Source of the DNA: Branchipolynoe longqiensis
Lineage: Eukaryota > Annelida > Polychaeta > Phyllodocida > Polynoidae
Assembly (NCBI GenBank): GCA_030323885.1
Contig: CM059193.1
Span: forward strand, 94,728,852 to 94,792,851
Reading direction: 5' to 3'
DNA length: 64,000 nucleotides
The position numbers and the translations under genes are program-made. The notes under the pieces are model-generated. The model was not told the DNA's origin. It saw only the letters and a program-made list of their open reading frames with translations, and ran no database searches. Of this stretch, positions 18,181-28,406 are shown one piece after another; positions within the stretch are counted from its first letter, which is position 1; each line of letters starts with the position of its first letter.

Positions 18181-20316
18181 TGGCTAAAGCTCGAATCTAT
18201 GGTTTTGTAGGCAGGCTATATTGAAATCAATACAGACAAAGAGAAAGGAAGAGTATAAAGTGTGAAAGAAGAGAGAGTCAAGCCCTCTGGTTTATTTTTA
18301 TTTTTTATTTTTTTTACTAAATGTATTTTATTCAGCGAATAATGTCTTTTGTCAGCGCCAGAGCACTATGTATATGGTTACATGGGTACATTGTAGAGTA
18401 TCACCCCACCCTTTTATCCCAATGGGGAAACAAGCATTCTTGGCCCTACCAATAGGGATCCAGCATTCCTGGTCCCCATGGTTACCAGTGGTCTGCCCAC
18501 CACCACCAAGCTGTCTGGCTCCCGTGGCCACCACCTGCCTTGAGCCTGAGTGTGGTGATCCTACCTAGCAGAGGGGGGAGGGGTAGGCCCTGTGTGCAGA
18601 CCTCACCGGATTGAGGAACCGGACAGAAACCGGACACTGTCCGGTGAAATACGGCAATGTACGGTTTATATACGGTTGGCATCTGGCGTGTCCATTATCT
18701 GTCCGCTGGTGTCCAGTGTGTACGGTGGCAAGTTTTGAACATGCACAACACTTGTACCGGACAGCGCCGGACTGGCGTGTACGGTTGATGTCTGGTTGAC
18801 GTCCATTTAGTCCGCTTTGTCTGTTTCATGACCGGTAGTAGTAATAGTCTAGGACTTATTTAATGTACTAAACCCTATGGGGAGGGACTTTTGGAAAATC
18901 CAGCGAATCAGCATCAAATATTCTGGTCACATGACCATCCAGGGTGGGTCGTTGGGTGGGAGGGTATTTTCTCTCAGCCAATATGAAGGCTGGATTTCGC
19001 TAATGTATGCTAATATATGTATCTAGGTCACACCCATGCCCACATAAGGCTAGGTGAAATTAAGTCAAGTGTGGGGGTGACCTAGATAATGTGTGCACCA
19101 GTGCCATTCGCCGCTTAATGCTTGAGTCTATGGTTGCGGTGCATGGGTGTTTTGTGCACTATAAAGCATTTTTCTTGAAAATCTGGTGAAACAGTGCGTG
19201 TGTGTGTGTACCCCCACAAAAGCGGGTGTGTCCTCTTTTGATTGACAGTTGGTTTCAGCCAATTGAGCGTCGAGTATTCGGATGATTGACAGATATGAAT
19301 GAGATGATTGACAGATACGAATGTGTGTTGGCGGCCATTTTGTCGTATTCTGTAAGCATTGGCACATGCTTTTAGGGGGTTAGTGGGTTGTTTGTAAACA
19401 TTGGCACGTGCTTTTGGGGGGTTAGTGGGTTGTTTGTAAACATTGGCCACGTGCGTTTTGTGAATTTTGAATTTTGGCGGATGATTTAAGCCGAATGTCA
19501 CATGCTTTCGAGGGGGTTTAGTGTGGGTTTTGTAAACAGAAGCATGCCATTTTCGTATTATGATTGACATTTTTGGTTTCAGGGAATGGTTGTTGAGTGT
19601 TTGGATTTAGCGTATTTCGCTAGCCAATACTCGTTGAGTATTTGTGATTTTTGGCGGATGATTTCTCCTGTTATGTTTTTTAGTTCTCAAGAATTCCACT
19701 AGCTGTCAGTATAGGAGTGGTTTTCCACTATGTTATATTTTAGTTTTCAAAAAAAGTTCTACAAGATGTTTGGATAAGCTTGTTGGTGTATGCGCGCCTG
19801 CGTGTGTCATATGGTCTCGGTTTTTAGTTTTCAAAAAAAGTTTCACCAAATGCCCGGATGGGTGTGCGTATGGTTGTTCCAAAAGCCTTTTAGGAATTTG
19901 CGAGCGTGCAGGCCCCGGCGCACGTCTCTTGTGCCGGCACCTGCGCCTGCGCGTGCCATATAGTCCAGAGTCTCGGGTTGAATATAAAGCTACAGATACC
20001 AGAATAAATGCAATGTTATAATTCGCAGTCAACCATAGCCAAGAAAATGGTTGATTCGAATGGTAACTTTTCAACTTTGCTCTTTGGATTTTAAATTTTG
20101 TTTGAAAAAAATCTAGCAAGAGTTTTGTATTGTTGCTGCAATAGACAGATTTAATGCAATTGTCATTTATTAGGTACAATTTAACAATGATATTTATATA
20201 CCATGCTCTGGTAGTTATCACAATTTATAGTTTTATATTGAAAGATGGTAGTTATGCATAGTGGGTAACCACAATGGTTAACCAGAGTATTGGGGTAAAC
20301 CACAGTAACAATTTAA
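18181..20316. other. gene-free AT/GT-rich stretch with short direct repeats
   Basis: No protein-coding gene is supported. 18600-18830 contains many CCGGACA/TACGGT/TGTCCGGT words in both orientations. 19358-19450 contains a GGGGTTAGTGGGTTGTTTGT plus AAACATTGGC block repeated in tandem with a period of about 45 bp. TTTTAGTTTTCAAAAAAAGT occurs near 19739 and again near 19824. Short ORFs here look random. Confidence 0.55.
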
Positions 20317-20786
20317 AGTTGCATGGTCCGATGGCATTTGAATTGTTGTCATATTTTTTAGATAAATATATCAACTTGATTGTTAGGAGATACTAATCAT
20401 TAGTCCGGAGTGATTTTGATTAAAGATAATTAGTTTTGAAGTAATTTGAGCTGAAAGAACCAAAGATAATTTCGACAAGCTTGTCAAAAGTCCTGTGGCT
20501 ATGACCCAGATGGTCATCTCGCAGTGACCACGTGATGTGAGATGACCCTGCACAGTAGGCCTACTTGGTTGGGGGGAGGCTAATGAGGTCACAGGATTGG
20601 CCTAGTTGGTTAATGGCCTCCCTGCATAATGGGTGTTTCAAAGTGAGTGTCTAAAGGGGTCAGCTTAGAAATTCACTGGATATTCTGTATATGCTGTCCC
20701 AAATCATTAGCGAATACACCAGTATCTAAGTTGGATATATAGGATCAAATGTAAGTAGTTGTTTTATTTCATCGGACCATGCAACT
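20317..20786. mobile_element. 470-bp TIR element (MITE-like), same family as 724-1896
   Basis: AGTTGCATGGTCCGATG at 20317-20333 is matched exactly by its reverse complement CATCGGACCATGCAACT at 20770-20786. TTAA precedes the left end and GTAA follows the right end, close to a TTAA duplication. Subterminal GATAAATATATCAACTTGATT resembles 768-790. There is no coding capacity. Confidence 0.75.
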
Positions 20787-22200
20787 GTAAGTGTTGGTGA
20801 GCATGCCTTCAATCCATGTCTCGCAGCAGGGTACATGCATGACTAACACTCTACGGGGTTGCGTTACTTGAAAGTGATTTTTAGATTGGTCAAATTTAAT
20901 TTGTCAAAAGTTCCACAAGTTTCCACCATGTGCTTTCGGGGGATTTGGTAAACATATTTTAGTTCCAAAAAGCTTCACTAGATGTTTGCAAGAGTTCCAC
21001 CATATGTTCCATACCATGCTATGTTTTGGGACTCAATAGTTCCATCAGATGTCAGCATAGCAGTTGTCTTCCATGACGACGTTTCTGAGGTTATGTTGGT
21101 TCTCAAGAGTTCCACCAGATGTCACAGACAGACCTAATGCAATTGTCACTGATATCTGATGACTATACCTTATTTGATTATAGGTGTATATATTTGTAAA
21201 GAAAGAACACTTAAGATAATTTGGGATTACTTGGTAACCACTGTTTATTAGGTATTACTTAACATGATATTTTGTTGTATATGCATACTGTGGTAGTTAT
21301 TACAATTCATAATTTTTTTATTTTGAAGAGGTTAGTTAGCCATATTGCCATGGGCTTTTGGGGGGCTTGAGGGGTTTGGTACACATATTTGGGGGGTTTG
21401 GTACACATATTTTAGTTCAAAAAAGTTCCACACGTTGTCTGGGTGGGGTTTGGTAAACATACTTTAGTTCCCAAAAGTTCCACAAGTTGTCAGCACAAAT
21501 CAGGTTTGTAAAAAAGAGGCCACATGCATTTTTTGGGTGGGGTTAGCCATATGCTTTCAGGTTTTGTAAACAAAAGGCCACATGCTCTTGGGGGGTTTGG
21601 TATACATATTTTAGTTCCAAAAAGTTCCACAAGTGGCCCACACAACCATGCTATGTTTTAGCTCTCAAGAATTCCACCAGATCTCAGCATAGGACCAGTC
21701 TTCATTAGTTCCAAAACAGGTGCAACTGTATTCATATGTAAATGTTTACATACTTTTCTCAATATACTTACATGATATGGTGACCGCTTTGTGAAGTGAG
21801 TTTGTTGAATTGTTGATGGTTGAAGATCGTAAAATGATGATATTGTTGTGAATGAATGGACGTTTTTGTGAAATGGGGAAAAGTACACATTACTTCTGAG
21901 TCCTCCGGTCAGTAGATACCAATATGGGCTTAAGGAGTATGGAGGGCTGCTGCGAGCAGTAAGAATCCAAGATGGCCACTAAGGGACACTAATATTTGTT
22001 TCACCTTTTTTGGGGTGGGGAGGGGGATAGTTTAACCGGGAGTCATGCTTCCAGGACAAACACAGCATGTCACAAGAAAGGTTCATAAGATAAATGTCCT
22101 TTTTGGCACGGCGATGCCATGCGTCACATATCTCCATTTGGGTAGGGATAAGGAAACAAACAAAAAATGGGTTCCAGATGTTAGAATCATAGTAAACCAC
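20787..22200. repeat. gene-free region with a dispersed short repeat
   Basis: The phrase TTTAGTTCCAAAAAGTTCCA, or a near version, recurs near 20957, 21410, 21460 and 21610. It is often followed by CAAGTTGTC or CAAGTGGCC and often preceded by GGGGGGTTTGGTAAACATA. These are diverged copies of a local repeat of roughly 100-200 bp. AATCCAAGATGGCCAC at about 21965 matches a word in the LTR at 40.87 kb. No gene is seen. Confidence 0.5.
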
Positions 22201-22207
22201 AAGGGTG

Positions 22208-22328
22208 TGGGCGTGGTTGGATGAGTCAAAATCGGAAGTGCAACACTTCCCGGGGAAGTGAATCATTTCCTTATGGAAGTGATTCACTTCCGATATTTTG
22301 TTGACAAAGATTCTTGTTATGTATAAAA
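22208..22328 (+). promoter_or_regulatory. compact promoter: CACCC/GC box, AP-1, ETS-type sites, TATA
   Basis: In 120 bases the plus strand shows GGGCGTGG (Sp/KLF type, 22208-22217), TGAGTCA (AP-1 consensus, 22222-22229), five GGAAGTG or CACTTCC words (ETS type, 22233-22292) and TATAAAAG (22322-22329). The ETS words are arranged as inverted repeats: ATCGGAAGTG at 22231 mirrors CACTTCCGAT at 22285, with CACTTCCCGGGGAAGTG nested between them. Putative exons follow downstream. Site assignment is by consensus only. Confidence 0.55.
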
Positions 22329-22466
22329 GGAGCATTTTGCATCTAGTTTGGCCATCTTCACCCTGGTCTAAAGGATGATAACTACTAGACTACATTTCAC
22401 CACCACTGCTGCCTGCCAAAACCACCACCCTCATCAACAATATTGTTTTAGTAAATTTCACCACAT

Positions 22467-23084
22467 TTGGCTGGTGATCTTGTCAATGCTGGAATGAGAG
22501 TGGCAATGACAATGACACCGATGGTAGGGGTGATGACGACTACGGTAACAATTGAACATACCGACACTACCACTGTCACTGCTATGAATTCAGATAGCGG
22601 TGGCGGTGGTTTTTGCAACCACCAAAACGACCAAGATAGACATGCAGTAGCAGTGGAAAATCTTTTGGAATTGGCAATAGGTGGCAAATTACCAGAGAGA
22701 ATTACCAATATTTCAAATAAGCATTGGGAAGAAATTAAGTCACTTGCATTGGAAGCAAAGGAACATGATGGACAGCGCATAGATAACACCAACACAGACA
22801 CATTATCAGATGAGGAGGAAGATGAAGAGGAGGAGGAGGAGGGGGTGGAGGAGGAATGCTATGCAGAACCAAACAAACAAAATTGCTGTGACAGCCGCTG
22901 CTGCTGCACCCCACGATACCCCTATGGCCCCTGTCACCCCGAGCTACCGCCTCCTCCTCACCCATCTCTAGCACCCGAGTTGAGACAGGAACAAAACCCC
23001 TTCACCACCACCATCTTCGCAGACAAAATTTCAGGAGCACAAACACCAAGAAAATTCCTTGACAGATACAACCCACAATGGTAG
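22467..23084 (+). CDS. putative acidic protein downstream of the promoter (unrecognised)
   Basis: The frame is open from an ATG at 22467. A shorter alternative start is 22584 (MNSDSGGGGFCNHQ), giving about 167 residues. The upstream Met/Thr-rich segment looks less protein-like, so I lean to 22584. Visible features are HWEEIKSLALEAKEHDGQR, an unbroken Asp/Glu run near the middle, a Cys-rich patch (NCCDSRCCCTPRYPYGPC) and a Pro-rich tail. It starts about 140-260 bases after the TATA box. A consensus splice donor AAG/GTAAGG at 23129/23130 lies 45 bases past the stop. No family is recognised; it may be a viral or host regulator, or not a gene. Confidence 0.35.
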   Translation: MAGDLVNAGMRVAMTMTPMVGVMTTTVTIEHTDTTTVTAMNSDSGGGGFCNHQNDQDRHAVAVENLLELAIGGKLPERITNISNKHWEEIKSLALEAKEHDGQRIDNTNTDTLSDEEEDEEEEEEGVEEECYAEPNKQNCCDSRCCCTPRYPYGPCHPELPPPPHPSLAPELRQEQNPFTTTIFADKISGAQTPRKFLDRYNPQW

Positions 23085-23428
23085 ATATTGTAAACCAAGC
23101 AATCCACTAAAATTACATTACCACTGAAGGTAAGGTATCTTAATTACACATTTCTTTATTATTTTTATGTCAAACTAAATGTCTATATAACCTGAAGTTG
23201 TAAATGCTAGGCTTTGAAGGGTTAAAAGCATTTAGTGACATTACTGGGGTGTCTCCTCACTGAAATTGACATGTTTTCAATTAGGAATCCTAACAGTGGG
23301 GTTTGCTTTCAGCTAAAGTTACTGTAAACTCTATTATTTGAAGGGCAGTAAGTTACTGTAAACACTATTATTTGCAGTGTAATAAGTTATTATTTTAAAT
23401 GAATTGCAGTTTAATTTTTATTAAATAG

Positions 23429-23656
23429 GTATGAGCCAAATCGATGCTAGGACAACACAATTCAGCCAACTCAGCCACCGCTGACAGCCAAAAAAAAAAG
23501 AAAAAAAGAAGCGTAACTCCAACACAGATGACTGGTTCTCCAAAAGAAGTCTTAGCAAGTGCCTTTAGAGCAGTTCAACAGTCAGATCAATGGTTGGCCG
23601 CAAGGCCCCAAAAAAGACAACAGCTTTTCATCAAAAGTTGGACAAAAGTGCTTAAG
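23429..23656 (+). CDS. candidate exon with a lysine-rich nuclear-signal-like segment
   Basis: TTAAATAG precedes 23429 as a possible acceptor and AAG/GTAAAT follows 23656 as a possible donor. The open frame includes a run of Lys (KKKKKKKRS), then MTGSPKEVLASAFRAVQQSD and LAARPQKRQQLFIKSWTKVL, which looks like a helical, basic domain. It may belong with the acidic ORF upstream. No family is recognised. The frame continues after the donor into a CA-rich stretch and then the LINE insertion at 23760. Confidence 0.3.
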
Positions 23657-23759
23657 GTAAATTCATCACTTTGGTTTTCCGACGGTTATACATTACCCAC
23701 TACATCTACAGCCACACACACACACACTCACACCCATACCTACATTTCAGCCAACACAA

Positions 23760-23995
23760 TAAATCAATCAATAGTTGCGTCCTCTAGTCGAGCCTTGGAT
23801 GCAATGGTTCTCCACATGTCCCGATGGTGTGCTGTTCTGATAGACTGTGCATAATTCAAGCCTGTCCACTGTGAAATATTTGTAAACCATGATGTTCTTG
23901 GTCTTCCTCTTCCTCTGCTGCCATTCACCTTCCCTTCCAACAATGTACGATATATTGAACTCTGACGAATGATGTGGCCAAAATAAATAAGTTTC
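23760..23995 (-). mobile_element. LINE A, 236-bp 5'-truncated copy with perfect 14-bp target duplication
   Basis: TTCAGCCAACACAA occurs at 23746-23759 and 23996-24009 and flanks the insert exactly. The insert encodes on the minus strand the last 76 or so residues of the LINE A protein (KKLIYFGHIIRQSSIYRTLL and on), differing from the copy at 8671-10809 at only a few positions, and ends in an (ATTG)-type tail. This is a clean target-primed insertion of a very short 3' fragment. Confidence 0.95.
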
Positions 23996-24180
23996 TTCAG
24001 CCAACACAAGAGGTTGAGAATGTGATACTAACTCAGCCCAATAACCAATCTAAATTATCTAATTCTGATGAGCATTCATAGAAAGTGTCATGGCGGCGGG
24101 AGGTGAATGCTGAAAGTGCGGACACTGATTACCACGAGTACCAATGTTCAAAAGAGTGCATAATATTCAAAACTAAGAAA

Positions 24181-26095
24181 TAAGAAATAAGAAAATCAAC
24201 TGATGAGACCCTTGGGTAGACAAAGACCTGCTAACACTCATGACAACCAAAAGTAAACTGGGTGATAAAGCAAAATGCACAGAAACAATAGAAGACAAAC
24301 TGGCCTACTGCATCGCCAGAAACAACTCTCTCAAAGCTGTGAGAACAGCAAAAAAGAAATACATAATAAAGCAGGACAAAGACTGGGGAAGCAACACAAA
24401 CAAATTCTGGAAAAAATGTAACCCTATTATTCCCAAAAGATAACAAAGAAGTGCATACAAACTTCCAAGATAATGAAGGGGCAATCCTCACAGACAAAGA
24501 TACAGCAAACAAACTGAACAGACACTTTGCCACAATAGGGCTAAAGCTGTCAGAAAAATTCAAAAAAAGATGGGAACACAGATCAGGAACTGTGGAGAAC
24601 GAAATGCCCACCTGCAAAACAGATATGATACAAGTAAACAAATTAATAAATGACATTGACATGAATAAACCAAGTGGAATAGATGAAATACCAACCAAAA
24701 TACTGAAAGAGGCACTCCGAGTCATCCCGGCCAACATAGTAGACCTATTCAACATCTCCTTTGAGCAGGGCTGTTTTATCTCAGCCTGGAAAATGGCAAC
24801 CATCACCCCCATTCACAAAGGTGGAGACAAACAAAACATGGGAAACTACAGGCCAATATCAATTCTTCAAACCACAGGCAAGCTCATTGAAAAAGTGTTA
24901 CATAGACACATCAATGAACACCTGGAAGAAAACGATATACTAAATGAAAGACAAGGGGGCTTCAGGAAACTGCACTCCACATCAAAAACAATAGCTAACC
25001 TAACAAATGACATAATAGCATCAATTAACCAAAAACAATTAGTTGGAGCCACCTTCATTGACTTCAGCAAAGCATTTGACACAGTAGACCACAAAATACT
25101 ACTGGAAAAACTAAAAAATATGGGCATAAAATCCAACACTATGGATTGGATAGGATGCTACCTGAACAACAGGCAACAGAATACAAAAATAAACAATATA
25201 CTATCAGACAACCAACCAGTCACATGTGGTGTATGCAAAGGGTCAGGGTTAGGGCCACTACTCTTTATAATCTACATAAACGATCTTGAAAAATGGTTGC
25301 AAACTGAATGCCTCCAACTATATGCAGATGATGCAGTCATATACGCAAATGGCACCACAGAAGAGGAGGTAATAACTAAACTAAATAAACTCCTACTAAA
25401 ACTAGATGAGTGGTGTGAGTCCAACACAATAACCATCAACACAAGCAAATCAAAAACAGTACTCTTCTCGCATAAACAAATTCCAGAAAGAAAACTACAC
25501 TGTAAGTTAGGAAACCAAACACTAGAAAATGTAGACCATTACAAATACCTAGGCCTTGAGTTGGACAGCCAACTAAACCTATGTATAAATAAAATTATAC
25601 AAAAAGTAAACCACAAACTGTGGCTATTTGCAAAGCTAAGAGACTACATGACACAAGAAATGTCAATAAAAATCTTCGAGGGCATGGTGCTCCCCTATTT
25701 TGACTATGGAGATGTAAACTACATGGGTGCAGAACAGAGCCCTAAAAATCTGTCTAAGAGTAGACAAGCTGCACCCCACCTATGACATACACAAAAGAAC
25801 CAAAGTGAAATTACTAGAAAATAGGAGAATAATTCATTTGAAAACATTAGCATATAGCTATAGTCAAAACATTAAACTTCTAACAAAACCACAAAGAGCA
25901 AATAATGTGCCACTACTAAAGCAGACCAGAAGCCAAATAAAAGCTCATGAGAGAAGCATGCTGGAAATGGCTGCCAAGGTGTGGAATGCCCAAACGGTAA
26001 AGGAATGACAAATTCCTGACCTAAAAACTTACAAAAAATATCTGTGCAAAATAAGGCTAGGAAACCCCCACTAAGCTGCACTGCAAAGGGGCATG
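24181..26095 (+). mobile_element. LINE B: CR1/L2/jockey-like non-LTR retrotransposon, 5'-truncated
   Basis: RT-containing plus-strand element without an endonuclease. Relatives of the same family lie at 29908-30715 (minus) and 63411-64000 (minus). The 5' boundary is uncertain, near GACCCTTGGGTAGACAAAGA at about 24208, and the 3' boundary is after the last coding block near 26060-26095. I could not define a target duplication. Confidence 0.75.
24240..26008 (+). pseudogene. reverse transcriptase of LINE B (frameshifted)
   Basis: Three overlapping frames make one decayed ORF: 24240-24443 (linker), 24451-25785 (RT, 444 residues) and 25727-26008 (C-terminus). RT motifs in the long piece are NRPISILQTTGKLIEK-like text, GGFRKLHSTSKTIANL, motif A FIDFSKAFDTVDHK near residue 201, and YADDAVIYAN near 290. 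Motif B is altered: GVCKGSGLGPLLF in place of the usual [13 protein letters not shown] seen in the 30-kb copy. The C-terminal QNRALKICLRVDK resumes in another frame near 25727. The protein would copy LINE RNA at the target; this copy is dead. Confidence 0.85.
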
Positions 26096-26639
26096 TGATA
26101 TGTCACGGCCCACCAGCGGGACGCCCAATGGAAGGTAACCATGCCAAAAGTAGCCAGATAACACACCACACAGCTACGTACAAGCCTATGATATGTAAAT
26201 GGGAGTAGGCTAGTCTAGTAATAAGAGTAGAAAAAATAAATACATATATGCCAAGAAAATTAAAAAAAAAACTAACCATACCAACCAATTATCTATCTGC
26301 TACTGAAATGCAGGCAATCAAATACCTTATCAGCAGCCACTGTGTGGTAAGATAACACCACACTACAACTGGCCAGCATTGAAAACAAGCCTGGGTACCG
26401 GGGCTTATATGCTATGGACAGTATAAATACAGCCTCAATAACAAATTTAAAAAAAGAAGAATTGGAAATTAATGATGATAAAATGAAATTTGTGAAACAG
26501 AAGAAAAATAGCGTTTATCAAAAAAGTGTGACAGTTAATTTAAATGCACTTTATGATATGTCATGTAATTAACAAAGTTGTCAAATATTGGGAAAAGTTG
26601 AAAAAAACAACTAGCAGAAAATTCTGTTAATCCAAAAGC
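26096..26639. other. gene-free AT-rich spacer
   Basis: No gene is supported between LINE B and the polymerase remnant. GTATAAATAC near 26420 is a TATA-like word upstream of the remnant, but no transcript can be inferred. Confidence 0.45.
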
Positions 26640-27738
26640 AAACAATTTGAAAATTATTGTCAACCTGATTAGATCGGTGTTCATTGCAGTGTCCATTTAC
26701 CAGGAACAAGTTCTAATTCACATTAGACATTACTTGAAATGGGAAATGCAAAACGGTATTGTGAAATTTATTCCCACAAAAGAAGGTATCACAATGACCC
26801 CTAATAGGTTGATGGATTTGAATGATAGAGTGTTGACAATAATTAAACGCGGTTTAAAAAAAATGTCTCAATCTCAAAATATCAAATGTGTTCATTGTGA
26901 TGGTAGATTTGCTTCAGAAATTCAATTGGTGAACCATTTGAAAAGATGTAAGCTTTTTTCCTAGGTATTGTCCATTATGTGGAAGTAATGCATGTACAAA
27001 AATAGAATGTAAAGGTGAAACACTTAACTTAGATGTGTTGCCCTGGATTATCAAAAATGATCCATCTGCAATTCAAACTGCAATTCTGCAGTTTGAATTG
27101 CAGATGGACTGCAATTCAAACTGGTGTGCGATCAAATGGAGTAAGAGTTTCACAGCTTAAAATACGCTTACCAACAGGTGAATTAACTGATGTGATTGAT
27201 GTCATGCGTACTATTCATACAAATCAACGAGAGGCATATAAAGTTGGTCTTTCGCTTGGACATTAAGAAACACAAGAATATTGTTATTTTCATGCATCGC
27301 AAAATAATGCACAGTTAACAGAGCAACTTTTCTCAATTTCCAATTCAATTACATTGGAAAGATCACTTATTTCATATTTGCTTATTTGTGATGTTAAAGA
27401 GGAAGCAAAAAGAGTGGTAAATCAAGATACAAAATGGAAAATTATTGCAATAACAAATCTCAATGTGGCAATATATAAAAGCAATTCCATATATCCAATT
27501 GGGTCTATACCTAAAATTCCAACTCACATGCTTAGGCGTGGTATGTTTGCATTTTTAAAGGAAACCTATAACAAATCGAAAATATAACGATAACTTGTGT
27601 GTATTTAGATGTTTAGCAAAATATTTGTATAATGATTGCAGCGCAGCTGTAGAATTATTAAGACAATATGATTCTTCTGCAAATCCAAAATCATTTAAAG
27701 GTGTTTCTTTGAAAGATTTTGCTAAATTAGTAGTATAG
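26640..27738 (+). pseudogene. Polinton/Maverick-type DNA polymerase B, N-terminal remnant
   Basis: Several frames together follow the N-terminal part of protein-primed family B polymerases of Polinton/Maverick and adintovirus-type elements. In order: a PC4-like single-strand-binding segment (VLIHIRHYL, then PTKEGITMTP; 26647-26850), a Cys/His finger (CVHCDGRF with H and C following), a second Cys pair (CPLCGSNAC), a YCYFHASQNN motif (about 27275), TKWKIIAITNLNVAIYKS with IYPIGSIPK (about 27430-27520), and DNLCVFRCLAKY with FKGVSLKDFAK (about 27590-27730). Frameshifts lie near 26960, 27110, 27265 and 27590. It stops at 27738, before exonuclease or polymerase motifs. It is an old broken copy; only its identity is inferred, and no function remains. 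Confidence 0.72.
27062..27107. repeat. perfect 21-bp inverted repeat (hairpin) inside the polymerase remnant
   Basis: Arms 27062-27082 and 27087-27107 are exact reverse complements separated by the four bases ATTC. The right arm looks like an inverted local duplication that disrupted the polymerase reading frame. Confidence 0.97.
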
Positions 27739-27794
27739 AGAGGACCGATATGGGTCCATATTACGTAATCGTCCCGCGTCAGAGGACGGACGCG

Positions 27795-28395
27795 GTACAA
27801 TGACCTTAGATGACCCATTGCATGTTTGCAGCGCGGGACAATGGGCATCAGTGACCTTAGATGACCCATTGCATGTTTGCAGGATTTTAGGTTGAACTCA
27901 TTTGACCTTTTTGACTGGAATGATGACGTCACTGTTCAGGTTGAACTCATTTGACCTTTTTGACTGGAATGATGACGTCACTGTTCAGGTTCTAGCCATT
28001 GCATGTTTGCAGGTTTTAGGTTGAACTCATTTGACCTTTTTGACTGGAATGATGACGTCACTGTTCAGGTTGAACTCATTTGACCTTTTTGACTGGAATG
28101 ATGACATCACTGTTCTACCCATTGCATGTTTGCAGGATTTTAGGTTGAACTCATTTGACCTTTTTGACTGGAATGATGACGTCACTGTTCTACCTTGCAG
28201 GACGGCCATCTGTTTTTGATTGAACTCATTTGACCTTCGCTTGCAGGATGGACAGATGTTTTTGGTTGAACTCATTTGACCTTTTTTGACTGGATTGATG
28301 ACGTCATGTTTCTGGTTGCAGGATGGTTATCTGTTGTTTTTTTGTTTGTTTTTTACTGATTTAACCTTTGTTTAACTGGAATGATGACGTCACCA
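27795..28395 (+). promoter_or_regulatory. array of CRE-type (TGACGTCA) motifs in a diverged tandem repeat
   Basis: A segment like GGTTGAACTCATTTGACCTT followed by TTTGACTGGAATGATGACGTCACTGTTC recurs with varying spacing. The palindrome TGACGTCA, the CREB/ATF consensus, occurs at 27924, 27973, 28053, 28177, 28299 and 28385, and a variant TGACATCA at 28102. Intervening blocks repeat GCATGTTTGCAGG, and at the left edge ATGACCTTAGATGACCCATT occurs twice. The last CRE lies 14 bases before the ATG of the next ORF. This could be an enhancer-promoter array, or a minisatellite that happens to contain the motif. Confidence 0.6.
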
Positions 28396-28406
28396 TTACA
28401 GTCATA

